Assembly: GCF_009557615.1 (NCBI RefSeq)
Contig: NZ_CP045652.1
Coordinates: forward strand, 186,001 to 250,000
Origin: Sphingobacteruim zhuxiongii
GTDB taxonomy: Bacteria; Bacteroidota; Bacteroidia; Sphingobacteriales; Sphingobacteriaceae
Length of the DNA stretch: 64,000 nucleotides
Reading direction: 5' to 3'
Below, in pieces: positions 1-8,411 of the stretch. The position numbers and the translations under genes were made by a program. How positions within the stretch are numbered: position 1 is the stretch's first letter; each line of letters opens with the position of its first letter. The notes beneath the pieces are model-generated. The model made no database searches. It was given only the letters and a program-made list of their open reading frames with translations, and was not told where the DNA came from.

Positions 1-669
1 GGCACAGGATTGCCTTTATTTGGTGCGCTTGTAACAGATGCAAACCAAGGTTTATTTCCGAATGCGAAAGTAGGCGAAGTGGTTTCTACGACGGACTATT
101 CGCAAGCTTATATGTTTGATTATGGCGATGCTACACCGGATTTAATCGGTGGTTTTGGAACGTCTTTACGTTGGAAAAACTTTGACTTTGCAGCGAACTT
201 TGCTTACCAATTGGGTGGATTGTTCTTCAGTAATCTAAATGGGAACTTTATTTATAATACATCCGATATAGGTAATCAAATGTTGTCTGAAGACTTATTA
301 CACAATACCTTCAACGAGTCTAATTTAGATGCGAAGTATCCGATGTTGATGGTTAATTCTCCTAATGGAAGTTCAGTTTATTCAAATGGAACGCGTGTAT
401 CAACAGGGAATACTTATAGCGATATGTCTGTTTTTGACGCGACTTATCTAAGTGTAAAGAATATTACGGTTGGCTATACTCTTCCAGAGAAGTGGACGAA
501 TAGAGCAAAGATGTCTAGCGTTCGCGCCTATGTATCACTTGATAATATGTGGGTGTTTGCGAAGAGTGGTATTGATCCGCGAAATTCTATAGTGGGTGGT
601 CTTGACGTAGGAGCATATACTTATCCAATGATGCGTTCTGCCTCGTTTGGTTTAAAAGTAACCTTTTAA
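1..669 (+). CDS. SusC/RagA-family TonB-dependent outer-membrane transporter, C-terminal part
   Basis: The reading frame is open from the first base, so the gene starts outside the window; about 222 C-terminal residues are seen. They form the end of a SusC beta-barrel: alternating aromatic strands, the block 'TPDLIGGFGTSLRWKNFD', the 'LSVKNITVGYTLPEKW' block and a last strand ending in Phe (KVTF). SusC proteins pull oligosaccharides or other nutrients across the outer membrane with TonB energy. The stop is 2 bases before a SusD gene, the usual SusC-SusD coupling. It resembles the C-terminus of the SusC at 5064-8354, so it is probably a paralogue with a related substrate (inference). Confidence 0.93.
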   Translation, partial: GTGLPLFGALVTDANQGLFPNAKVGEVVSTTDYSQAYMFDYGDATPDLIGGFGTSLRWKNFDFAANFAYQLGGLFFSNLNGNFIYNTSDIGNQMLSEDLLHNTFNESNLDAKYPMLMVNSPNGSSVYSNGTRVSTGNTYSDMSVFDATYLSVKNITVGYTLPEKWTNRAKMSSVRAYVSLDNMWVFAKSGIDPRNSIVGGLDVGAYTYPMMRSASFGLKVTF

Positions 670-671
670 AA

Positions 672-2324
672 ATGAAAACTATGAAATACTTAATAGCACT
701 AGTAATGTTGGCGATGTTGGCCACCTCGTGTAATAAGAAATTAGATATTACTCCACCAGACAATATAATTGACGAACAGGTTCGTGAATTGTTAAGAACT
801 GCAGATGAAGAGACTGTGAAAAGCCTTATGAAAGGTATGGCAGATGGATTACCTCCGCATTATCGCGGCAGTGGCTACAATTTTCGATTCTCCAGTATGT
901 CAGATAATTCTTGGAGCGGTCAGCTTGCTGCACGTATGATGTTAGGCAATGATATAGTGGTTGGAAACTGGAGTATGCCAGCTGAAAATGACTATTATAC
1001 TGGGCAAGACTTAACTTCGGAAAATAGCGCTTCCACGCCTAGTTGGTGGCATCGAGCGTATGGAATGACAAACGCGGCAAATAAGGTTTTGAATATCATT
1101 ACTCCGGAGGTTTTACAAAATAATCCAAGTGTAAGTCTCAAGGAGTATGTAGGCAGAGCCTATTTAACGCGAGCGTTTGGATATTTATATGCGCAACAAA
1201 ATTTCGGAACAAACAAACTGGGTCAATCAATATATGTGAAGTTTGATGTAACTCAACCTTTGCAAGAGCGTTCGTCGGCCTTGGCAACGCTAGACTCAAT
1301 TATTGTTTGGGCGACTTCTGCCGATGAGATGTTTGCGGCAGCCAATGTTGGCTTTAAGGCAACCAATACATCCGATTTAACACGCGGATTAACGAATTAT
1401 GTAATCGCTAAAGCGGCATTACTTGCAGTAGAAGCGGAAGGCGCCACTGCCTCGAAGTATTATACCATTGCACAAAATGCATGCGATCGTGTAATAAATA
1501 GTGGGACTTTAAATTTCATGTCAGAAGATCAATACGTGCAAAAGCAATCAGGTACGGTGACTTTGAATGGGGTAAATTTGCCGATATTCTTAGCAGAGAC
1601 TTCTGGATTTTTAAATTTAGCGAAGAATCCTGAGGCGGCATTCGGCTTTGGTTGGCAATTTGGTGGTAATGGAGTGGCAGCCGAAAGTAATCCTTGGGGT
1701 GGTTCGTTCCGTATAGATGACCGATTGTTTAATAAAATTGACGACAAAGATTACCGTAAAAAGAACTTCCATAAGGAAAGACCAGCTGATTTTCCAGTTA
1801 TTTACAGTGCTGGTTCGGGCAGTTTTATGAACGGTCCACAATATGAAGTTCCGACTTATTGGGTTTCTAAGTTTGCAAATAATGTGGGCTTAGGAAGTGC
1901 CGTCGGTGCGCAAAATACGTCAAACCGTGGACGAGCGGATTACGCAATGGTACGTTTGTCAGAATTTTATTTAATGAAGGCAGAGGTGCAGGCGCGCACA
2001 GGAGCAGAGGCAGCGGCGAAAACTACGCTTAACAAACTTTTAGCTGCTCGTACTGCAGCGGGAAGCGCTACGCTGACCTGTGACAACTACGCGGGAATGA
2101 GCGGCCTGACGGCCCTTCAAATGGTTCAATTGCAATCGCGTATTGAATTGTGGGGAGAGGGAAGTCATGAGTGGGATAACAACCGTCGCTGGAATATTCC
2201 TGTGGACCGCAAAGGTTCTACAGTTCATTGGAATCCAAACCTTGTGTATCCAGTATCTTTAATGACCATGAAGATTCCGTCTGAAGAGATATCAACGAAT
2301 CCGAAGAGTCAACAAAATCCTTAG
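672..2324 (+). CDS. SusD/RagB-family surface nutrient-binding lipoprotein
   Basis: This 550-aa protein has a lipoprotein signal peptide with the lipid-accepting Cys at about residue 20 (LATSC). SusD proteins sit on the cell surface as lids of SusC barrels and bind the substrate. The C-terminal SusD signature is present (RIELWGEGSHEWDNNRRWN), followed by the usual tail ending in QQNP. The whole C-terminal half matches the SusD at 3534-5060 in motif order (RLFxKI, DYRKKNF, RIELWGEG, RWNI.VDR), so the two pairs look like paralogues. It follows SusC after 2 bases. A hairpin terminator lies 80 bases downstream. Confidence 0.95.
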   Translation: MKTMKYLIALVMLAMLATSCNKKLDITPPDNIIDEQVRELLRTADEETVKSLMKGMADGLPPHYRGSGYNFRFSSMSDNSWSGQLAARMMLGNDIVVGNWSMPAENDYYTGQDLTSENSASTPSWWHRAYGMTNAANKVLNIITPEVLQNNPSVSLKEYVGRAYLTRAFGYLYAQQNFGTNKLGQSIYVKFDVTQPLQERSSALATLDSIIVWATSADEMFAAANVGFKATNTSDLTRGLTNYVIAKAALLAVEAEGATASKYYTIAQNACDRVINSGTLNFMSEDQYVQKQSGTVTLNGVNLPIFLAETSGFLNLAKNPEAAFGFGWQFGGNGVAAESNPWGGSFRIDDRLFNKIDDKDYRKKNFHKERPADFPVIYSAGSGSFMNGPQYEVPTYWVSKFANNVGLGSAVGAQNTSNRGRADYAMVRLSEFYLMKAEVQARTGAEAAAKTTLNKLLAARTAAGSATLTCDNYAGMSGLTALQMVQLQSRIELWGEGSHEWDNNRRWNIPVDRKGSTVHWNPNLVYPVSLMTMKIPSEEISTNPKSQQNP

Positions 2325-2403
2325 TAAATAAAGGCAATACATAGATAAATCATTTGTCTATTGCCTTGCTCGACTTGCCTCGAGATTATTAATGAGTATC
2401 AAC

Positions 2404-2436
2404 AAAAGAGGACGTATTTATTACGTCCTCTTTTTA
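2404..2436. terminator. Rho-independent terminator, usable from both strands
   Basis: A 13-bp stem (AAAAGAGGACGTA with TACGTCCTCTTTT) surrounds a 5-base loop and has T-rich sequence on the right and A-rich sequence on the left. It lies between the SusD gene and the convergent gene at 2463-3320, so it can end both transcripts. Confidence 0.8.
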
Positions 2437-2462
2437 TGGTTCATAAAATTAATTTATGGCAA

Positions 2463-3320
2463 CTAGATTCCAATATTCACTGACAACCAGTCATTTTCCG
2501 GCAGAATCTCTATGCGCTGCTTTATGCTTTTGCCCTCAACGAGCAGTTCTAATTCAGGAACAGCTTCTGTTCTCTTAATTTTAAAGGCAAAGAATCCCTC
2601 TTTATTGGTTCGAGTAATTGTTTTTCCGTTCAGCTTAATTTCTATATTGTTGATCTTTTCCTTATTTACATTATTAAGTATGTGTCCGAAAATGGCAAAC
2701 TCATCTTCCTTCAGAAATATGGGCGTGTATTCGTTTTTGAAACTCGCAATATCTTTTTGGAATGTCTCTTTTAGCCCAATTTTATTGACCAATTCTGCGG
2801 CGTCAGCAGTCAAAGGATAAGGAAATGTTCCTTCGGTCCCCGCGTTTTGGTAAGCTTGCGTAAGATAATATTGCGCTTTATTTCGCTTAACCCGAACTCG
2901 ATCAACAAAGCGAGCGTATTCAACAGTATTGATTACTTTTTTTTCAAATAGTTTTTCAACGAAAGATTGATATTTTTCTTGCTGTTCAATTTCGGCATGT
3001 TGTATAATATAATAAGCACCATTTAATGCCAATGGACTTAATTCTATTGATCCGATGGTATATTGGTCGATTAAAGGGAAAACAAGGTTCTGATTCTGGG
3101 CATCCTGCTTCTTAAGGTCCATAATTTTAAGAACCAAACTGTCTTTCGGATAATCGCTTTTGTTGATGACTTTCATCATTTCCTCTCGCTTTATTTGATC
3201 AATTCGATAGGCATTTATGATGATGGAATCTGCTGATAGTTTTGATTGGCTATTCAAGTTTTGTGCGTAGGAAAATTGAGCCGCCAACAAGGTGCAGATT
3301 AGTAAGACAAATACTTTCAT
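2463..3320 (-). CDS. Secreted protein of unknown function with C-terminal carboxypeptidase-regulatory-like domain
   Basis: I chose the ATG at 3320 (285 aa) because it starts directly at a good signal peptide (MKVFVLLICTLLAAQFSYAQ); the upstream in-frame start is a TTG. The middle (about 60-200) is charged and helical. The last 75 residues (IFGHILNNVNKEKINNIEIKLNG, then EGFFAFKI) look like a beta-sandwich of the CarboxypepD_reg-like kind found at the front of SusC proteins and as a free domain in secreted Bacteroidota proteins. No catalytic motif was seen. It sits alone between two convergent SusC/SusD pairs. Function unknown; a periplasmic or surface accessory role is only a guess from position. 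Confidence 0.7.
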   Translation of the reverse strand: MKVFVLLICTLLAAQFSYAQNLNSQSKLSADSIIINAYRIDQIKREEMMKVINKSDYPKDSLVLKIMDLKKQDAQNQNLVFPLIDQYTIGSIELSPLALNGAYYIIQHAEIEQQEKYQSFVEKLFEKKVINTVEYARFVDRVRVKRNKAQYYLTQAYQNAGTEGTFPYPLTADAAELVNKIGLKETFQKDIASFKNEYTPIFLKEDEFAIFGHILNNVNKEKINNIEIKLNGKTITRTNKEGFFAFKIKRTEAVPELELLVEGKSIKQRIEILPENDWLSVNIGI

Positions 3321-3452
3321 AAGTTCGTTTTTTGGTATCAAAGTGTGGACTCAAGTTAAAGAAAAAGAGTTAGGAAAATCATGTATCTCGGTGAGTGGCT
3401 ATATATTAACGGTGAAATGAGTTTTTCTTCGGTTAAAAAAGAAGAAATAACA

Positions 3453-3478
3453 AAGGCGCCTTCTTTCGAAAGCGCCTC
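3453..3478 (-). terminator. Terminator of the ribose-locus operon
   Basis: The stem AGGCGC/GCGCCT plus an inner TTC/GAA helix (one mismatch) encloses a 4-base loop. Read leftward, it is followed by a T-rich tract, the complement of the A-rich bases at 3435-3452. It lies 56 bases beyond the SusD stop at 3534 and probably ends the leftward rbsK-to-SusD transcript. Confidence 0.75.
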
Positions 3479-3533
3479 CTGACCAAGTTATATAAACAAA
3501 CTAATTGTATATATACGATAAACTAAACAAGTT

Positions 3534-5060
3534 CTAAGGGTTTTGTTCTTGAATTAAGTCGTTATAACTCAACTCAGTATTCAAAGGGATTTGCAGGGTG
3601 AAATCTTTACCTGCTGGTACTACTTTCTTTTCACTATGGTTGATCGAACTCGTTCTATCGACAGCGATATTCCAGCGCTTGTTATCGAAGAATTCATGTC
3701 CACCTTCACCCCATAGTTCAATTCTTCTTTGAAGTTTGATCTCATCAAATAAGGCCGTTCCAGTCTTTGTACTTTTGACATAGCTAGGGTCTCTTTTTGA
3801 TACTAATTGGAATAAAGCAGTTTGGGCTTCCGCGTCTTTATTTGCACGAACTAATGCTTCAGCTTTTGCTAAAATAATCTCAGATGAACGGATGAAAATC
3901 TCGTTCTGGTTGTATTCTGGAATAGCTGCTGATATCTTTGGTGCCGCAAATTTTAAACTATAGTATTTTAAGAACTTAACTTTGGCCCCAGAAGTAGGGT
4001 ACGTGAAGTCAATCGATTCATCTTGAACGAAGTTTTTCTTTCTGTAGTCTGTTGCAGATATCTTGTCAAAAAGACGTTGATCTATCGCCATCCAATGACC
4101 TTGCGATCCACCGTAGCCACCCTCGGATTTAGGGTTCATCCATCCGTGGAATGAAGATGTTCCTTTACCAGACGTACTTGAATATTCGTATCCAAATATT
4201 GTCTCTTTACTCAAAAGAGACATGCCAGAAGTAGTGTAGTCGTTCTCATTAAAAAGCTCTGGATAAAACGTCAGGATATCATTGGCGGCCGCAACAGCTT
4301 TGTCCCAATTTCCTGTCGTTAAAGCTGCACGAACTAGAAAGGAAGAAGCCACACTTCCGTCGACGTCGGTTCTTGATGTAGTATAGAAGCCATCAATTTT
4401 CTTGAATAATGAAACGGCTGTTTCAGCATCAGACATGATTAGGTTCCATACTTCTGCAGAAGTTGCGCGAGGCTTTGGATCTCCCGTGGCATCAGTGATT
4501 GGTACCCCTAATTTATCCTTTCCGCCATTCATGTAGTCATTTTGATAAAGCCACATTAAGTTTGTGTATGCGAATGAACGTATCGCTAATGCAGTTGCTT
4601 TATAGCGTAAAATGGACTTATTCGCTGCGGTCAATTCGGATTCATTGACTTCTGGAATCACAGTCAAAATTTGGTTAGCCAAGTAAATATAGCGGTAAAA
4701 CGTGCCCCAATAAACTTGTACTCTGCCGGTACTTTCTTCACGATAAGAACGCATTTCATAATCGCCTTTTAACCAACTTGGAGAATTGGCAAGAACCATA
4801 TCGTTACCTTTTAAACTTAACAATAAATTATTTACTGAATAGTTTTTGGTGTCGACTGAATTGATATTGCTATACGAGTTTATTGACGCTACTAAATTTG
4901 CTACTAGCGGCTCTAATATTTTGTCCGGGTTTTTCTTAACGATTTCTTGGATGTCGTCTTGAGTAAGACTACTTTCTGGATCAATTATCAATAATTTTTG
5001 ACAAGATCCGAAGGTTAAACTAAGAATGGCTAAGCCTAAATATATCTTATTCTTTTTCAT
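3534..5060 (-). CDS. SusD/RagB-family lipoprotein of the ribose/nucleoside operon
   Basis: This 508-aa protein has a signal peptide ending at a lipobox Cys near residue 20 (LTFGSC). It carries the SusD C-terminal signature RIELWGEGGHEFFDNKRWN and ends in EQNP, typical of surface glycan- or nutrient-binding lids. It is the last gene of a leftward operon, 3 bases after its SusC partner, and is followed by a terminator at 3453-3478. Because the operon begins with ribokinase, a sugar permease and an ADP-ribosylglycohydrolase-like enzyme, the ligand is inferred to be a ribose-containing compound such as a nucleoside, nucleotide or ADP-ribose. It is a paralogue of the SusD at 672-2324. Confidence 0.95.
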   Translation of the reverse strand: MKKNKIYLGLAILSLTFGSCQKLLIIDPESSLTQDDIQEIVKKNPDKILEPLVANLVASINSYSNINSVDTKNYSVNNLLLSLKGNDMVLANSPSWLKGDYEMRSYREESTGRVQVYWGTFYRYIYLANQILTVIPEVNESELTAANKSILRYKATALAIRSFAYTNLMWLYQNDYMNGGKDKLGVPITDATGDPKPRATSAEVWNLIMSDAETAVSLFKKIDGFYTTSRTDVDGSVASSFLVRAALTTGNWDKAVAAANDILTFYPELFNENDYTTSGMSLLSKETIFGYEYSSTSGKGTSSFHGWMNPKSEGGYGGSQGHWMAIDQRLFDKISATDYRKKNFVQDESIDFTYPTSGAKVKFLKYYSLKFAAPKISAAIPEYNQNEIFIRSSEIILAKAEALVRANKDAEAQTALFQLVSKRDPSYVKSTKTGTALFDEIKLQRRIELWGEGGHEFFDNKRWNIAVDRTSSINHSEKKVVPAGKDFTLQIPLNTELSYNDLIQEQNP

Positions 5061-5063
5061 GAT

Positions 5064-8000
5064 TTACAGGGTTAAATTGATGGCGAAGGATACAACTCTA
5101 GATTGTGGATAACCGAAAGCGCTTACACTAGATCCGTCGTCAAAGGCAACACGAGGGTCAACACCTTTTTTCGCAGATAAGAAGAATAAGTTTTCTGCCG
5201 CTAATGAAAAACGAAGACGTTCTAGCTTCAGTTTTGTTAAAGCATCTTTAGGTACGGTATAGCCTAAAGTGATTGATTTCAAATTCAAATAACCTGCGCT
5301 AAACATCGCGAAATCTGAATATTGACCTGCGCCCCCACCTGTTGGTTGACTACCGAAATTAGTGCCTCCTAACATACGCATTGGGATGTTAGAACTTCTG
5401 TTCTCAGGTGTCCAAGCATTTAGTAAATCGGTGTGTATGCCGCGGCCGATACTATTTCCTGTTAGTCCTTGATATGATAACGATACGGTTTTACCGCCCG
5501 TTTGATAACTTGCGTATACTGATAAATCGAAGTTTTTGTACGATACATTCGTATTAAAACCTCCAACGAAATCTGGAGTCGTTGTGCCTAATTCATAACG
5601 GGTTCCATCGTTCCCTGTCGTTGTTACGATATCTCCAACGTTGCTTCCAGGATATTTGGATAAATCATCACCTTCTTTCAACGTTTTATAGGTCATTCCT
5701 AATCCGGTATTTTGATCGACGCCGGCATAACGATAGATGTAAAGGTTATAGTAGTCTCTACCAGGTCCGCGAAGGAAATTTCCTTGTGGGAATCCACCGT
5801 TGTAATCGTCACTTCCTACACCTTCAGGCATGGAAACTAAGGTCGTTCTGTATCGAGAAGCATTTGCGCCAACCGACCATCTTAATCGATCATTGCGGAT
5901 GATTGTATAATTAAGATCGAGTTCGAAGCCTTTATTGTTTAATTCTCCCGAGTTCTCCATTCTAGAACCACGCCCTGTTGAAGCTGGAAGTGGCTTCGTG
6001 AACAATAGGTTTTTAGTGTCTCTGTTAAAATAATCGAAAGTACCCGATAGTCTATTGAAGAAGTTGAAATCAATACCAAAGTCTACAGTATAGTTATTTT
6101 CCCAGGTTAAATCTAAATTAGACCAATTCGTTTGCGATATGGAAGGTACAGGTGTTATTAAATTACCTGCATTCGAAAGGCTCCAAATATCTGCCCAGTT
6201 TGTCGCGCCAACAGCGTTATTTCCTTGAAGGCCATAACTTGCACGAAGCTTAATCTCGTCAATCCAGGATTGGTTAGCTAAGAAAGATTCTTTAGAGATA
6301 CGATAGGCTCCACCAATCGACCAGAAAGAACCCCATTGATTATTACGGAAATAGGAAGAGCCATCGGTTCTAAAGCTCCCAGATAAATAATATTTCTCGG
6401 CATAGTTGTAATTTACACGACTGAAATATCCTTCAATAGTCGAAGAGCTCGCTCCACCTGTTAGGTAGTTTATTCCGATCGAGTTATTGAAGCTTGGTTT
6501 ATCATAAGCAAGCATCATGTAACGTTGCCCGCTTTGATTGTCGCTACGTTCCCAACGGAATTCATGTCCCAACAATGCGTCTACATGGTGATCTCCAAAA
6601 TCTTTAGCCCATGATAACAACTGAACTGTATTAACCTGTGTGCTCTTCGCCCAATAACCGGAGATAGTTCCCTGAGAATCTCTTGCTGCAGCACCACTCT
6701 CGTTATTTGCATAACTCTTGTTGTACGTGTAGTTGTTGTCGATAGAAAAGTCAACTTTAAATTTGAAATCACTTAAGAAACTTGCTTCTAAAAACCCTCT
6801 ACCAGATAATACATCACGTTTGTTGTTTGCAAAGTCTTTCTGAAAGTAGATCCCTGGTGAATATCCGTTAAAGGCAAGTCTTGTTGTCGATCCATATGGA
6901 GAATAAGTCTCTCCATTTCCTAGGTCAAACATCATTTTGCCAGATTGATCGTATCGTATTGCGCCGGTTTCGTCGTGCGCGAACAAGGAATTAACTGGAC
7001 TAAAATAGTTTAACCAAGTAAATAAGTTGGTGTTAACCGTTCCTCCAGTGTAGCCCGGAATATCAGAGTTTGTCCTCGAATAATACATGGATGCTCCCCC
7101 TTTCAACCAATCTGTAACTTGCGTATTTAGATTAATACGGCCAGTGAAGCGATCAAAGTTAGACGCCATAACGTAGGCAGGCTCATTCATATATCCCAAC
7201 GACACAAGGAAGTCGGTCTTTTCTGATCCTCCATTTAGTTGAACGTTATATTCTTGACGAATCGGGTTTTTGAAGAAATAGTCCTCCCAATTATCTTGAT
7301 ATAACAATTGTGCATCTGTACGTAATTTACCTGTAGCAGGGTCGATAAGCGTTGTTCCGTCAGGGATCTTATATAACATATAATTTCCTAAACCATTTCG
7401 TTGCGTTAAGGCATTCCCATTTGCTTTAAACAAATTGTCGGATGCATATTGACGTAATTCTGTATCGCTCATATTCTTGAATTTCACGTCGCGATCTGGG
7501 AAATATTTTGCGTAGTTGTAAATTCCTTGCCAAGTGTATTCGTAATACGTTGCAGGGTCTGTTACTTTGTCGAAATCACTTTGGCCAATGCTACTGATAC
7601 CTACACGAGAGTCAAAAGAAATCTTAGTCTTTCCGGATTTCCCCTTTTTAGTGGTTACCAAAATTAAACCGTTTGAAGCTCTTGATCCATATAAAGCATT
7701 TGCTGCTGCATCCTTCGACACTACAATTGTTTCGATATCTGCAGGGTTCAAAGAATTTAAACCATTGCTGTAAGGAGCACCATCAACGACGATTAAAGGC
7801 GAGCTAGAAGCATTTAGCGAGCCTAATCCACGAATCCTCAAAGCTGCATCTGCGCCTGGTTGGCCAGAGTTTGTTGAGAATTGGATACCTGGAATGGCTC
7901 CTTCAAAAGCTCTAGAGATAGTTGAAATTTGACTTTTCTCTAAAGTCTCTGCGCCAATTGATGCGACAGAACCTGTTAAGTCTTTTTTCTTCGTTGAACC

Positions 8001-8354
8001 AAATGCTACAACGATAACTTCTTCCAAGTCAGCTTGGTCGGGTTGCAGAGAAACTTGTAAATTAGTTTGAGTTCCTGCTTGAATAGTCGCTTGTTTATAA
8101 CCTATAAAACTAAAGGTTAGCGTACTACTTTGGGTGACAGTAATTTGAAACGAACCATCGTCTTGCGTTGCTGTCGTTTTTTTTGATGCCCGATCAGTTA
8201 CCGAGACCCCACTTAGCGGCGTTCCAGTCGAAGCGTCTTTCACGACGCCGTGGATCAGGAGATCACGCTGTGCGTAAGCATTTTCTTGCCAAGAGAAGAC
8301 AAAGAAAAGACACAGCAATAGAGGGAGTAACCCCTCTAGCTTTAATTTGTTCAT
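5064..8354 (-). CDS. SusC/RagA-family TonB-dependent transporter of the ribose/nucleoside operon
   Basis: This 1096-aa protein is full length for the family. Domains in order: signal peptide (1-28, cleavage after AYA), CarboxypepD_reg-like domain (about 32-110, GVVKDASTGTPLSGV), TonB-box/linker (EEVIVVAFG), plug domain (about 125-235, with LIVVDGAPYSN and DAAANALYGSRASNG) and a 22-strand barrel ending in NLTL. It imports the operon's substrate across the outer membrane with its SusD lid, whose gene begins 3 bases downstream. The gap to the ADP-ribosylglycohydrolase gene upstream is 57 bases without a promoter I can recognise, so it probably belongs to the same transcript. Confidence 0.96.
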   Translation of the reverse strand: MNKLKLEGLLPLLLCLFFVFSWQENAYAQRDLLIHGVVKDASTGTPLSGVSVTDRASKKTTATQDDGSFQITVTQSSTLTFSFIGYKQATIQAGTQTNLQVSLQPDQADLEEVIVVAFGSTKKKDLTGSVASIGAETLEKSQISTISRAFEGAIPGIQFSTNSGQPGADAALRIRGLGSLNASSSPLIVVDGAPYSNGLNSLNPADIETIVVSKDAAANALYGSRASNGLILVTTKKGKSGKTKISFDSRVGISSIGQSDFDKVTDPATYYEYTWQGIYNYAKYFPDRDVKFKNMSDTELRQYASDNLFKANGNALTQRNGLGNYMLYKIPDGTTLIDPATGKLRTDAQLLYQDNWEDYFFKNPIRQEYNVQLNGGSEKTDFLVSLGYMNEPAYVMASNFDRFTGRINLNTQVTDWLKGGASMYYSRTNSDIPGYTGGTVNTNLFTWLNYFSPVNSLFAHDETGAIRYDQSGKMMFDLGNGETYSPYGSTTRLAFNGYSPGIYFQKDFANNKRDVLSGRGFLEASFLSDFKFKVDFSIDNNYTYNKSYANNESGAAARDSQGTISGYWAKSTQVNTVQLLSWAKDFGDHHVDALLGHEFRWERSDNQSGQRYMMLAYDKPSFNNSIGINYLTGGASSSTIEGYFSRVNYNYAEKYYLSGSFRTDGSSYFRNNQWGSFWSIGGAYRISKESFLANQSWIDEIKLRASYGLQGNNAVGATNWADIWSLSNAGNLITPVPSISQTNWSNLDLTWENNYTVDFGIDFNFFNRLSGTFDYFNRDTKNLLFTKPLPASTGRGSRMENSGELNNKGFELDLNYTIIRNDRLRWSVGANASRYRTTLVSMPEGVGSDDYNGGFPQGNFLRGPGRDYYNLYIYRYAGVDQNTGLGMTYKTLKEGDDLSKYPGSNVGDIVTTTGNDGTRYELGTTTPDFVGGFNTNVSYKNFDLSVYASYQTGGKTVSLSYQGLTGNSIGRGIHTDLLNAWTPENRSSNIPMRMLGGTNFGSQPTGGGAGQYSDFAMFSAGYLNLKSITLGYTVPKDALTKLKLERLRFSLAAENLFFLSAKKGVDPRVAFDDGSSVSAFGYPQSRVVSFAINLTL

Positions 8355-8411
8355 GGAATAGATTAATTTAGTTAATTGTTGGATTTATTTATTGTTTGTA
8401 TTAATTGCTAT

